Shown here one piece after another: positions 40,885 to 54,297 of a stretch of DNA of 64,000 bases. Made by a program: the position numbers and the translations under genes. Origin of the DNA: Saccopteryx bilineata (Eukaryota; Chordata; Mammalia; Chiroptera; Emballonuridae). The stretch spans positions 201,625,847 through 201,689,846 of the forward strand of contig NC_089495.1 of assembly GCF_036850765.1 (NCBI RefSeq), given 5' to 3'. Below the pieces are notes generated by a model. That model was not told the DNA's origin. It saw only the letters and a list, made by a program, of their open reading frames with translations, and did not search any database. Positions within the stretch are counted from its first letter, which is position 1. Every line of letters starts with the position of its first letter.

Positions 40885-43800
40885 CTACGGAGAACAGAGG
40901 GCAGGTCACTCCTGAGAACAAACACGGGCCGAGAGAGCTGTGGAAATTTCCTGGTGGTGCTCAGCTCTCCGGGGTAGGTAAGCTGCTGGTGGCACGGGCC
41001 CAGGACACCTGCTGTGCTCCCCGCAAACTGAGAAAGAAGGCCCAAACCTGCTGAGGAGCCAGGGCAGGACTAGAATGGAAAATTACTGCCCTGGGCAGAG
41101 ATGCCCTGCCCACAGCAGGGCCACTGCGCCATCACTCCTGCCATGCCCCTGCGGAGACCTACTGGGCGCCTGGGCAGGAACTCGGAGAGGTGGTAGCCAC
41201 ACCAGCTGGTACTAGAAGGGCTTGGGGGTGCTCATAAACCCCTGGATCCCATAAAGTCAGGCCCTAAGCCAACAAGGCTGAATTGCTGCTCTGAATTAAA
41301 TGGCCACAGGCTGCCAGTTTGAAGTCCCTATTCCCCTTAAAAGCTGTCTTTGATGTACTTTTTCTAAAATTGTGATAACATATACATAGTAACACAAATC
41401 TACCATTTTAACCATTTTTTACATTATCATTTAAAAAAACTGTTAAATACATATAACAAAATATTTACAAATTTAACCATTTTTAAGTGTACAGTTCAGT
41501 GGCATTAAGTATAGTTATTGGTATGCAACCATCACCACCATCCATTTCTTGACCTCTTTCTACCTTTCCAAATGAAACTCTGAATCCATTACATACCAAC
41601 CCCCGGCCTTCCCCTCCCCAGGCCCCGGCAGCTGCCACGACGCTTTCTGTCTCGGAATCTGAGTATTTTAGGTCCCTCATATAAGCGGAAGCATAGAGTA
41701 CTTATCTAGGAATCTGAGTACTTTAGGCCCCTCATATAAGCGGAAGCGTAGAGTACTTATCTAGGAATCTGAGTATTTTAGGTCCCTCATATAAGCGGAA
41801 GCATAGAGTACTTATCTAGGAATCTGAGTATTTTAGGTCCCTCATATAAGCGGAAGCATAGAGTACTTATCTAGGAATCTGAGTACTTTAGGCCCCTCAT
41901 ATAAGCGGAAGCATAGAGTACTTATCTAGGGATCTGAGTATTTTAGGTCCCTCATATAAGCGGAAGCATAGAGTACTTATCCTTTGGTGGCTGGCTTATT
42001 TCCCTTAGCACAATGTCCTCAAGGTTCATTCATGTTGTGGCCTGTGTCAGAGTTTCCTTCCTCCTGAGGCTGAATGACATTCCACTGTGTCTACACCACC
42101 TCTTGTCTTCCCTTTGCCTGTCAATGGCCGTCTGGGTTATTTCTGCCTTGTGGCTATTATCAGTAATACTGCTGAGAACATGGGTGTAAAAATCTCTCTT
42201 GAGAGTCCCTGCTTTCAGTTCTTCTGGGCATATACCCACAAGCAGAGTTCCTGGACCGTAAGAAAGTTCTGTTTAATGTCTGAAGGCTCGCTATACTGTC
42301 TCTCCCAGCGGGTCTGCCAGCTTACATGCCCCTCAGTAATGAACAAGGGCTGCAGTATCTCCACATCCTTGCCAACATGGTTTTCTGGGTTTTTTTTTTT
42401 GGATAATAGCCATCCAAATGGGTGTGAAGTGGCATCTCACTGTGGTTTTGATTTGCAGTGCCCTAATGATTACTGATGTTGAACATCTATTCATGTAGTT
42501 TTTTGGCCATTGGTACATATTCTTTGGAGAAATGTCTATTCAAGCCCTTTGCCCATACTTAGCCTGTTTTTGTTGTTATTGTTGAGTTATTGGAATTCTT
42601 ATGTTTTGAATTGTAATCTCATTTTGATGTTCTTTTTAATTTGGTTTTATCTAATATAAATATGGGCAGGGGTCAGAACAGCGTAATTTTTTCTACATCT
42701 AGAACTCCATTCTAGACTGCCTAGATCCCAAACCCTTCTAAGAATAACAGCAAACCTATTAACTCCTTATTCTATTTTACTATTTCCAAAGAACTTTCAG
42801 TGTCCCAGTAGGTCCTGAAAGCGCCCGGGATGACACCCCAGAGTGCCTGCATCTTAGAAATGGCGGCTGAGAGGGATTAAAGGACGAGGTCAGAGCTGCA
42901 TCCTGGGTCCTCTGCACCCCAGGCCAATGCTACAGAAAGAAAGAAGTTTTCCCAGACGACCCATCAGCTGCCCGCAGGACCCCCGCCCCCCAGACACAGG
43001 AACATGAGGGTGGAAGAGCTCTGATCCACACTGCCGTGTGCCACAGGGGCCCCAGACCATGGACGGAACCTGGGCTCCAGGGGCCCTGACCCGGCAAAGG
43101 GAACGGACACATGCGGAGCTGACCCCTGGGCGGGGCCCCTTCCACCTGCTGCCCCACCGCCTTCCTGTGAGCAGGAGCATGTCATTTTCAGGGGTCTTTG
43201 TTCGGAGCCATCTCGGAGTAGCAGGGTGAGTTATGCGGGTGGGGTGGAAGCAGAAGGGGGTTCCAGGATTTGGTTTCACTGACTGGGGAATCAACTAAAT
43301 AGAGGAGCAGGAAGCAGAGCCACAACAAAGTACCAGATCCATAACTAGTTAGAGGGCCGTGGGAGCCGGCTGCCTGGCTGTAGGCAGCTAATGGAGCTGG
43401 CCATGGAGCGCTGAATATGGCACCCAGCGGGGACCTGGGGAAGGCCTGGTACGGGGAACAGAGGCCTCGTTTCAAACAGCATCAGCTCCGGAGGCCCCGC
43501 ACACCCATGGGTCGGTCCCCAGAGGTCCAGGGGAACCTGCCCCCTAAGTTACTAACAGCCTCTCCCTGTTCCCCTCCTTACATGGTAAATTACACTCCTC
43601 TCTACACAGCCCTCTCTCCAACCACACTGAACAGTGCCCCCACTGTGCTCAACTGCGTACACACATGTGTACACACACACGCCATTTTGCCTGTAACACC
43701 CTTCCACGTGTTTCCTCCTCCCTCACCCAGCTCATTTCTACCAGGAACTTGGGCTCAGCTCACACCCCCTCTGGGGAGCCTTTCCAGATGGAACGGGCTC

Positions 43801-44272
43801 CTCTACGCTGCCCCAGCACCCAGGGTGACCTCGACTAGAGCCTCAGCCTTCGCTACGGAACAGTCCGTCTACAACTGAGCTCTCCCAAGAGACGAGGAGC
43901 AACACTCCAAAGCAGTGACTAGGGACTCACACCCGCATTCCACGCCCGCCACAGAGTCCGACACAGAAAAAGGACCCGTTAGATGTCTAATGAAAAGGAT
44001 AAAGACTGCAGGTTCCATGAAAATCCATTTTTGGCTCACTTTTATACTATGCCTGGCGTCAAATAATTGCTCAATGATTATACGATGGCGCTGGACAGAG
44101 TAAGGGGCTCATACTGCGGAGAAGGCGGCGTCTCGATCAGGCCTCCGCATGCCGCCTCAGGCACGCCTCCTATAGAAGGCCAAGTGGAACCAAATGGCGC
44201 CACCCGTCCCCCGCCCTGTGCCGAGCTTCTCTTCTCACATTTCTTACTGTGTTTGTGTCACACTTATCCGTG

Positions 44273-44303
<31 letters not shown>

Positions 44304-47300
44304 GACAGAGAGAGGGATAGGGACACACAGGGAGAGATAAGAATCATCAAAATTCTTTGTTGTGACACCTTAGTTGTTCATTGACTGCTTTCTCTTATGT
44401 GCCTTGACTGGGGGGGGGGGGCTCCAGTAGAGCAAGTGAACCCTTGCTCAAGCCAGCAACCATGGGGTCATATTTATGATCCCATGCTCAAGCCAGCGAC
44501 CCTGTGCTCTCGCCAGATGAGCCCACACTCAAGCCAGCGATCTTGGGGTTTTGAACCTGGGTCCTCTGCATCCCAGGCCGATGCTCTATCCGCTATGCCA
44601 CCGCCTGGTCAGGCCTAACCAAGATCTTCCTGTGCTGACATAGACTTCATACACCCTTCATGTTGTTAGCACTGCCCTGTGGGGAATCTGGGGGCTTGGA
44701 GACCAGGTGCTTCTGAAACTGTTCTCTCTGCAGTCTCTAGGATCCAAGACACAGCCCAGGCTGACTTTTTAAAACAATGACTAACCCCCCCACACACACA
44801 CAACTTTATTATGATATAATTTACATACTATTAAATACCCTTTTTAAGTGTTTGATTTTTTGGCAAGTGTACACACCCATGGTATCATCAAGATGGCCAG
44901 GTACTCAGTTCCCCTTCTGGCACGCAGCTGTGAGTACAGAGGCTCATATACCATCGCCCTCAGGATATGGAATAGTGCCCTCAGGATATGGAATAGTGCC
45001 CTCAGAATATGGAATAGTGCCCTCAGAATATGGAATAGTGCCCTCACTCGAACACACTCACTCAAGCTGCGCTTCAGTGGTCAAACCCTCCCCTTTCCCC
45101 CGACACACAAGTTTGTTTTTATTTTTGTCCCTATCGTTTACAAACTTGATGATTTAAAAACTCACAATTCATAAAAGAAGATGGTTAGACAATACTTAGT
45201 TTTCAAGCACTAATTCACTTTGATTCTCTTCTTTTTAGATTAATTTAATGCTTTCTTCAGGAAACTGTAATGATCTGGTTATTTCCTTATCAAAATGAAA
45301 TCAAGTAAACACGTTTTAGTGTCACTGGGAAATGAATCATCTAAATATAAGATTAATCCTGGTCCTTTAAAAATACTTTGAAATAGGATAACATTCACAA
45401 ACAGCTGCATTTATTAAAAACTAAAAGCACTCACTGGGTATTTTTCTTTAAACACAAAAAAGGTAGTATTACTTTCATCGTTAAGTCTGTGAATTCTAGA
45501 ATTACAAATAACTTCAGTCAGACATGTAAAAGCTTTCTCTTAAACCCAGTTAAATAGAGTTCAGTCAGGTCACCTTGAGAAATACATACACACATATAAT
45601 ATATATATATATTCTTTTTTTTTTACAGAGACAGAGAGTCAGAGAGGGATAGATAGGGACAGACAGGAACAGAGAGAGATGAGACGCATCAATCATCAGT
45701 TTTTTGTTGTGACACCTTAGTTGTTCATTGATTGCTCCTCCACATGTGCCTTCACCATGGGCCTTCAGCAGACCGAGTGACCCCTTGCTTGAGCCAGTGA
45801 CCCCGGGTCCAAGCTGGTGAGCTTTGCTCAAACCAGAGGAACCCGCACTCAAGCCAGCGACCTCGGGGTCTCGAACCTGGGTCCTCCATCCCAGTCCAAC
45901 ACTCCATCCACTGCGCCACCGCCTGGTCAGGTTCACCTTGAGAAATTTAAAATATCAAGGTAGGTAGCTGAGTTACTTTCTTATCCTACTTTTTGGCTAA
46001 ACAAAAAAGATGAAATTCCCTAATTTTTTCAATTCCCAAGTGATTATCCAACTTAGAATAAAACTAACCAGAGGTAGAACACTTTATTTCTATGTGCGGA
46101 AAAAGAAAGTGGAATTAAAAGCAAGACTATCGCTTCATAATGATTGCCAGGAAAATGAAAAGCAGTATGAGTAATCCTGAGGTCAGTTTAAATAATGTGG
46201 GATGTTTCCTCTGGGACTCTAATATATGAGAGCCCACCACAGGCTTCAGAACCAACTCTCAGCCTGGCCATCTCCTAGCCCTGCTGATCCTGGGCACAAT
46301 TACCTGACCTTTCTGATCCTCGTGAATAAAATGGGATTATAGCTTCAATTTTGAGCTTTTATTTATTTATTTATTTATTTTGAAAGAGAGAGAGAGAGAG
46401 AGAGATAGGGGCAGACAGGAAGGGAGAGAGATGAAAAGCATCAATTCTCTATTGGAGCACCTTAGTTGTTCATTGATTGCTTTCTCATATGTGCCTTGAC
46501 TGGGGCCAGCAACCTTGGGCTTCAAGCCAGCAACCTCTGGGCTCAAGCCGGCGACCACGGGTCATGTCTACGATCCCATGTTGAAGCCAGCGACCCCGCA
46601 AGCTCAAGCTGCTGAGTCCGCACTCAAGCCCGGGACCTCGGGGTTTTGAACCTGGATCCTCTGCATCCCAGTCCGGCGCTCTATCCACTGAGCCACCGCC
46701 TGGTCAGGCTTGAGTATTGTTTTGAAGGCTAAATGAGATAATGCACAGTAAGTGTGCAAAAGTAACAGACAGCTGATGGCAGAAGGTGTAGGAGTAGGTA
46801 GGTGAAATTTATCATAGCTGGTATGATAGTAAAAATACTTCAGACATCACTGTCAGCCAATATTTTCCCTCAAGAGTTAAAGATGGTCACTGGTATTTAG
46901 TGAACTCACCGGAAAGGAAGCTGGACAGCATATATGGCCCACTCTGACTAAAAGTATTAAAAAAAAAAGGTTACATAACTATACACCTAAATTACTTTCT
47001 AACATACTATTAAATTCAGATTACTCTTTCACTGGTTTTAAACAAATTGTGGTGACTCAAGTAGCTTTAAAACTGTATCTATTTTTATAAAACAAGTAAT
47101 TTTTATTCCGGCTAAATCCATGAGATTTGTATTGTAAAAACCAGTGGCATCTACATATTCAAAGGGCCTCCACTGGCAGAGGCCATTACTTGGCTGGTTA
47201 TACACCAGTTAATGTGGCCACCTTTAAGTGCTTACACACACAGTCTCCAGTCTCTCTCCACGGGTAGGAGCCATTTAAGTGCCTAAGTAGGAAAGCCAGC

Positions 47301-50300
47301 TCCACTTACTTGACTACCTGGGGAGAGGGCAGGCGGCCGCTGAGGAAGGCTTTTATAGGCTGATTCATTCAGTTATAAACACCCTGAGTGAGGGCCTCCG
47401 TGGGGGGGTGGGGGGGTGGCGGCTGGAGTCTCCTTGACAACATGGCATCAACTAACTCTCCATTGAAAAAAACACGTTTTGTAATATCCTTCCATACACT
47501 GTGCCTGTTGAAATGTTATCCCTCAAGCCAAGTGTCAAGGGTGCCCCTGTCTTGCCAAAAGCCATTACTGATCCTCTGTCCCCTCAAATCTCAACCCCAG
47601 TCTGAATTAACCCATCTCTCTCCAGTGCTCGTAATGCCCTTTGATCAGACCTCACCATTTACACCTATCCTATCAGGGTCATGTATTTCCAATGCCACAG
47701 GAATTATACATTCTACTCATCTAAAAACATCCAATAGCACAAAGTGAGATGTGTACCTGGCCTCGACTAGGTGTTCAAAATAACCAGATGAACAAAAGCC
47801 AGGCTTGGGGTGAAAGCTAAGGGCCCCGTGGGGCAGCCAGGCAGACAAGACACAGACACCAGCAAGCGTGGCCTGTGTGTGTGACTGTGACAGGTTCACC
47901 GCAGGGTAACAGGACGGGGCGGAGAGAGACCGCGGCCTCCCAGAGCGCTGCGCTTCCAGGGCGTCTCGCACAAGTACATGCCGGGCACAGGGACAGCCAG
48001 GCGCGGTTACGAAGGTATGGGACTTTATACCCATGTTTTCATCAGTCAAGCCAGATGAAAAGTTCTAGAAATCTGCCACGGTTACATGCTTGCAGTTAAC
48101 AACACTGTTTTGTACACTGAAAAATCTGTTAAGAAGAGAGACCTCATGTTATGTGTCTTTTACTGCAATTTTTAATTTTTTTAAAAGAAGGCATGAAACA
48201 ACACACAGCATGTCTGGGAACTTGGAAGGGGACCCCAGTCACATGGGGAAAACAGGGAGAGGAAGAAGCTTAGAGAACAGGCTAAGAACCTGAACAGAAA
48301 AGGGTCTTACGACCCATATTTGGGCTTTTAACTTTCTAGGAAACGAGGATCAGACATGCAGTTAGAGCAGCGACTCAGGCGGCAGCGCAGGAGCTGGACG
48401 GGCTGACAAGGGCAGGCACGGAGCCGACAGACTGACGCAGCCGACAGACTGACGCAGCCGACAGACTGACGCAGCCCGGGTGAGACCACAGCCCTGGCTT
48501 AGGGAAAGGCACCGGGGCAGGAAAGCTTTCTAAAACACTTTCTGCTTTCTGGAGCTATTTTGGTTAGTTCAGTTACTGACTTTCCCATCAAAACACAGGC
48601 TGCAAGCCAGGGACTCTGTCTGCCTTGCTCACAGCAGGTGCTCAGGAAATACCTGCTACATCAGTGAACCATGGAGGGCAGGAACCCTGGCTGGTCCTGC
48701 ACTTTCAGGAGAATGTTGTGTTAAAGAAAGGATGCTCACAAACATGTGATTTATTATTTTCTTTGAAGGTACGTCTTAGATTTTTCCAAATAACATCAAT
48801 TTTCTTGGTGAAAAGTCCACAGACAGAGTTCTTCCACCATCGTCTTTGCATGCCCACCTGGGCATCTAGCAATCCAGCCGGGCCCTTTCTGCTTCGTGAA
48901 TCACTGCCGGCCACAAAGCCTCGGCAATTGGAGCTCAGGGGCTGGTTGTGCTGACAATGGTCAGCACAGCCAGCCACTCGGTGTGGCCCTCCTGTTTGTG
49001 TGACAGCATTAACGTCCACCAGGAGGGTCGCACGGATTCCTGTGGGCCGCAGCCCCTGCCAGAGGCGAGCGGGCAGGCAGCACGTCCTACTCCTCTGCAA
49101 CCCACAGCCCAGTAACTGGTGGGGATTTTCCCTGCAGAGGAAGGATAAAAGGATTTAACTTTCCTGTTATATTAAGAGCCAATAAAAGGGCAGTTTTGTG
49201 ACCCTTTCTGAAGTGAACACACAAGCTCAAGCCATCAGCCTGACTGGCCCACCGCATTGGACTGCCCAAGTCCGCACGCTGCCGGAGTGTCTGGCCAGCT
49301 GCCTGCTCACGGGGACTCCTCCAACTGTGTTGGTTTTAGAAAGGGCTCTGTGCCCCCGAGAAGCAGGCATGATGGGTCTCCTCTACTAGCAATCAACAAC
49401 CCTTCGGGGGAACCTACACTGGATTTAGTACAGAGGCCTAGGAACAGGCCCTAAACCGACTCAGGCCTGGGTACAAACCTTGACTCTGTCCCGTACTTAC
49501 CAGCTGTGTGACCTTACCTTCCTGAATCTCAGTGATCTCATCTGTAAAACAGAAGAATGCTCCCTCCTTCATGGCACTCCAGAGAGGAAATAAGGAAACG
49601 CACAGAGCATGACAAACGTGGTGATACTCAACAGGTGCTTGATGAGTGTTCATTCTGCCCCTTACCCTGGGTGGGGTGGCAGGTCAGAGACCAGCCACCT
49701 TGTAAGGAGCAGGCCTCGTGGGGGGTCTCATACACAGGGAGAAGAAAGCAGCTCTCGGAACAGAAAACACTAAACGGACAGCTTGCTGCTTGCCTCTCTC
49801 CTATACTTGAGAAAGTTACAAAATGTGCGTGACAGAGGCCGTCCCAAGAACACAGAGGAAGCCGATCCGTTTGCAAAGGGAGGAAGTAGCACAGGACTGC
49901 AAGTTGTTTGAAGCGTCTTCCCTAATTACCAGTCATAATGAAAATTTAATTGCCAAGTTAAAAGCAAATCTCATTTTTTCCGTCAGAGAGACTCTGCAGA
50001 AACTGGCACAGTTTGTTTGAACAAGGAAATCAAAGTTACTTTAATGCTGAAATGAGATCTAAGGAGCTGCAGCTGTTTCCCTGGGAGTAACAAGCTTCCA
50101 GATTCTGTCCTGCTGGGCTGCAGCTATGGCCACAGCGAGAAAACACTGCTTCGAGCTGAGTAACTCAAAGGGGTGCAGGGGATTCAGACTCCAGGTGCCG
50201 CAGTGCCAGGGACTCTGGGGACAAGCAGGGAGGGAGCGGTACAAAGAGGGTCTCTGGTATCAAGGATTTTATAATCGCGTAGGAGAGAGAGAGCGCCAGG

Positions 50301-53300
50301 AAACAGCCCAAGACCAGGAAACTAAAATTAAGAAAACTTTGGGTCACAAAAGAATGGCAAGGGACAAGGTAACCCTTCCGAGGGAGCAGAAGGCTGCTCA
50401 CCTGTAAGGTGCTGGTGAGGAAGTTGTTCTGGGAGACGATGTCCACGAAGAAGTCGGCGGGGATCTCGCCCAGCTGGTGGTACAGGACGGAGATGAGGCC
50501 GACGTAGAGGGCGTGGTGCCGCGCCATGGCCGCCTCTGACCGGCACAGGAGGTTCAGGAGCCGCTGCCAGTGCTCAAACGCCTCGTACACGTTCCCCAGC
50601 AGGAAGCACACAAAGGCAAACTGAAGTTCACCTGAAAGGTACCGAGAGGAGAAACGGTCCCGACTCTGGAAGGCTGACAGTTCCATTGGGCCCCGGCAAG
50701 GGGGCCTTCTCCCTGCAATCCCCGCAGAGCCGAGCACGAGGTCTTGCACCACGCAGGTCCTCAATACAAGTTTGCTGAGCTGCTCTAAACCCGGACTGCT
50801 GTAAAATCGACTGCGAGAGAAGAGGTACACCTAGTATTTGCCTGGTATGTAAAGAGTTGACAAAATGCGCCCATGGATTTTATGCCAAGTGGATCCCAAA
50901 CCTGGCTGCCTATCAGAATTACTGGGAGATCTTGCTAAAAATAAAGCTGCCTACGCCTCAGCCCCCGAGATCCTGGCTGAGGACAGGTGACGGGCCCTCG
51001 GTGTCTGCAGCTCTGATTCTGATGCAGAAGATCTGCTTCGGGTTCAGGGAAATGCTGTATTACCCCATGTAACCCTCTGCCCAACTCCACAGGTGGTCAG
51101 GGGAAGGTAGTGTTTGTCTCATTTTATTGATGACGCCAAGGGACTTGCCCAAGGCCACACATCTAACGCTTGGGGATGTGAACAACATAAATAAAAGAGA
51201 TTTCCCATTGGGTGAGAACAGTTCTACAGTCTCCCAGAACAGGAAAATTCGTGAGCACTTGTTCCTGGGCTAGCCTGCCAGCCAGATTTCTGTTTGTTTA
51301 ATCACAGGGCTCTGTGAGTTCATCTCCATGAGCAGGTCAGTGACAAAGAGCATGGGCTCTGGAGCCAGACTGCCCGTGTTCAAGTCTAAGCCCCGCGCTC
51401 AGCAGCTGTGTGCCCCGGGCAAGTTACTTAATCTGTTCAGGCTTCAATTTCCTCATTTAAAGGCTATAGTGGAGATTAAATGAATCAACATAAAGCATTT
51501 AAAACAGTGTATGACACACAGTAGCACTCATGAAATATGAGTCTTCGTTCCCACATTCCCACTGCATGGCTGTCTTAAACAAAGGGACCTCATGGTCCAG
51601 ATGCCACTGTCCTTGGGTAAGCAACTGGGTCTCTGCTTACCAAGATGTACTGCTGCTGACCTCAAATTTCACAAGGGCTTCTGTGGACCTACACACAGGC
51701 CATAAAAACAACGGATGCACTCGACACCAAATACCTCTTGAAATGCATGGTGTCCGATCAGTCCCCTCCAGAGACCTGTCCGTAGGCCTACAGAACTAAG
51801 TATGGTCTGTGTGACTAGCTGGCTACCTGGTCTAGCTACGTAGGACATCTGATCTTAATTTCAAAACACATTTAGTCAGGTTTTCTTTGTGTGACAGGTT
51901 AATGATGTGCTTCTTCCGTTGGCTTTTCCTGGTTAGTTTGTGAAAATATGAGCTTATTCTCTGAATTTAGGGCATTTATTTAAATTCATGCATTTCTGGC
52001 CTAGTCTAAAATTATATTATGAGATCAGAAATAATTTCAAAGAGCTGTCAGGAAGATACAAAGTTATCTCTGCAACAGACCTTTTCAAAAGATTATTCTG
52101 AAGAACGGAAATGTTCCAGAGGTAGAAAACAGGATTTCTGTTCATTTTTAAGCCAGAATTTCAAGTGTTACTTATTAAATGAAAATACCATGTAATGCAT
52201 TAAGATGCTCATTAAAATGTCCCTTTTTATTAGCTGAGCCAGTGATTTAAAAGTCCCTCTATTCAAGTTTTTCACTGATCGTCCAATAAAAAAACATGCA
52301 AATACCTAGACAACATGTAAAAATACATATAAATAGCTGCTGAAGATGTGATGAATGTTTGCTGTCACTAGTAATTAAAAAAATACACTGACCCTTAAAC
52401 AATGTGGAGGTTGGGGAGCCGACACTCACTGTAAGTCAAAAATGTGCATATAACTTCGACTCCCCCAAAACTTAGTTGTCCCTCAGTATCAAAAGAGGAT
52501 TGGTGTCAGGATAACCCCCCACCCCATACCAAAATCTGTGAATGCTCATGTCTCCCATATAAAATGGCATAGATCAATGAACATAGCAGGTCCTCTGTAT
52601 TCGGGGATCCCAACTAGGGATAAAACCAGGACAGGTGCCTGACCAGGTGGTGGTGCAGTGGATAGAGTGTTGGCCTGGGACCCTGAGGGCCCAGGTTCAA
52701 ACCTCACATCATTGGCTTGAGTACAGGTTTGCCAGCTTGAGTGGGGTCTCTGGCTTGAGCGTGGGATCATAGATATAACCCCATGGTTGCTGGCTTGAGC
52801 CCAAAGGTCGCTAGCTTCAAGCCCAAAATCACTGGCTCAGCTGGAGTCCCCCAGTCAAGGCACATATAAGAAGCAATCAATGAACAACTAAGCCACTATG
52901 AGCTGATGCTTCTCATCTCTCTCCCTTCCTGTCTGTCTGCCCCTGTCGTCCCTCTCTACTTCTCTCACTCTCTTTCACTCTACTAAACAAACAAACAGTA
53001 CAGGTTGAAAAAAGATATCTGCAAATTAAGGGGACCCACGAAGTTCATATTCAGGGTCATCTGCAAATTGAAAGAAGACATCATTCTTCAACTATCCAGC
53101 TGGAAGCGGCCTCTGCTAAACTGCCATGTCAAAGGTGACAGGCAACAGCCCCCCACCAGCTGGGGAGGATATACAACCTTCTCCTGGCAACATGCACGCT
53201 CAGATCCAACAATTTCAACCCTAGACCTATGCAGAAATACACAAAGGATATGCACAAAACACTTATAACAGGGAAACAGGCATATCTCAAAGGTCCATCT

Positions 53301-54265
53301 TAAAGGTGAATCAGTTATTGAACTGTTCAGTAACTCTGGGACTTAATTAAGCAGCCACTAAACAGGAGTGACTGTTTCAGTGACATAGAAAAAACATTTA
53401 AAGATTACAAAATAATACACCACAATTCTGCTTCTGTAAAAATCACATATAGACAAGAACATATAACTGCATTAAAAAAGGACTAAAAGGAAATACACAG
53501 AAATTAATACAGTGAAAGAACTGAAATAAAGTAGATCCTATGGGCGCGCATGCGTGTGGTGTGCGTGCGTGTGCGCATGCGCGTGTATGTAAGCTGGAAA
53601 GCAAATACACCAAAATATAAAAATGGTTATTTCTAGGTTGTGGAAAATGGGAGTACATTTTATTATAGTTTTTTTCCCCCTATAATGAACATATATTATT
53701 TTTGTAATAAGAGGGGAAATAAAAACTGTAATAATTTTTTTAAACAGTCACTGTCCTGGTCTAAGTCAGTACAGACCAATACACTGAGAGTCGAGAGCAC
53801 TGAGGAGGGAGGACGGAGGCCTGGGAACCAGGAGCCCAGGTCTCTGGTCTCGTCTCGACCCCAGCCAAATCCTATCCAGGCCCTGGCTGGTTGGCTCAGT
53901 GGTAGAGCGTCGGCCTAGCGTGCAGAGGACCCGGGTTCGATTCCCGGCCAGGGCACACAGGAGAAGCGCCCATTTGCTTCTCCACCCCTCCGCCACGCCT
54001 TCCTCTCTGTCTCTCTCTTCCCCTCCCGCAGCCAAGGCTCCATTGGAGCAAAGATGGCCCGGGCGCTGGGGATGGCTCTGTGGCCTCTGCCTCAGGCGCT
54101 GGAGTGGCTCTGGTCGCAACATGGTGACGCCCAGGATGGGCAGAGCATCGCCCCCTGGTGGGCAGAGCGTCGCCCCTGGTGGGCGTGCCGGGTGGATCCC
54201 GGTCGGGCGCATGCGGGAGTCTGTCTGACTGTCTCTCCCTGTTTCCAGCTTCAGAAAAATTTAAA

Positions 54266-54297
<32 letters not shown>

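Larger units (their letters stand above)
40885..50401 (-). other. AAR2 intron 3 (9.5 kb)
   Basis: Bounded by donor GTGAGC at 50401-50396 and acceptor AG at 40886-40885. It contains reversed L1 with a 55-bp minisatellite, three family-2 SINEs, a 21-bp repeat, a 17-bp repeat and a MIR, listed separately. About 42700-44280, 45050-45570, 45950-46340 and 46720-48080 show no gene. Confidence 0.95.

Noticed and set aside
41656..41980. CRISPR-like array
   Set aside because: Units are contiguous, with no spacers, in a mammalian L1. The same holds for the 93-bp and 33-bp arrays.
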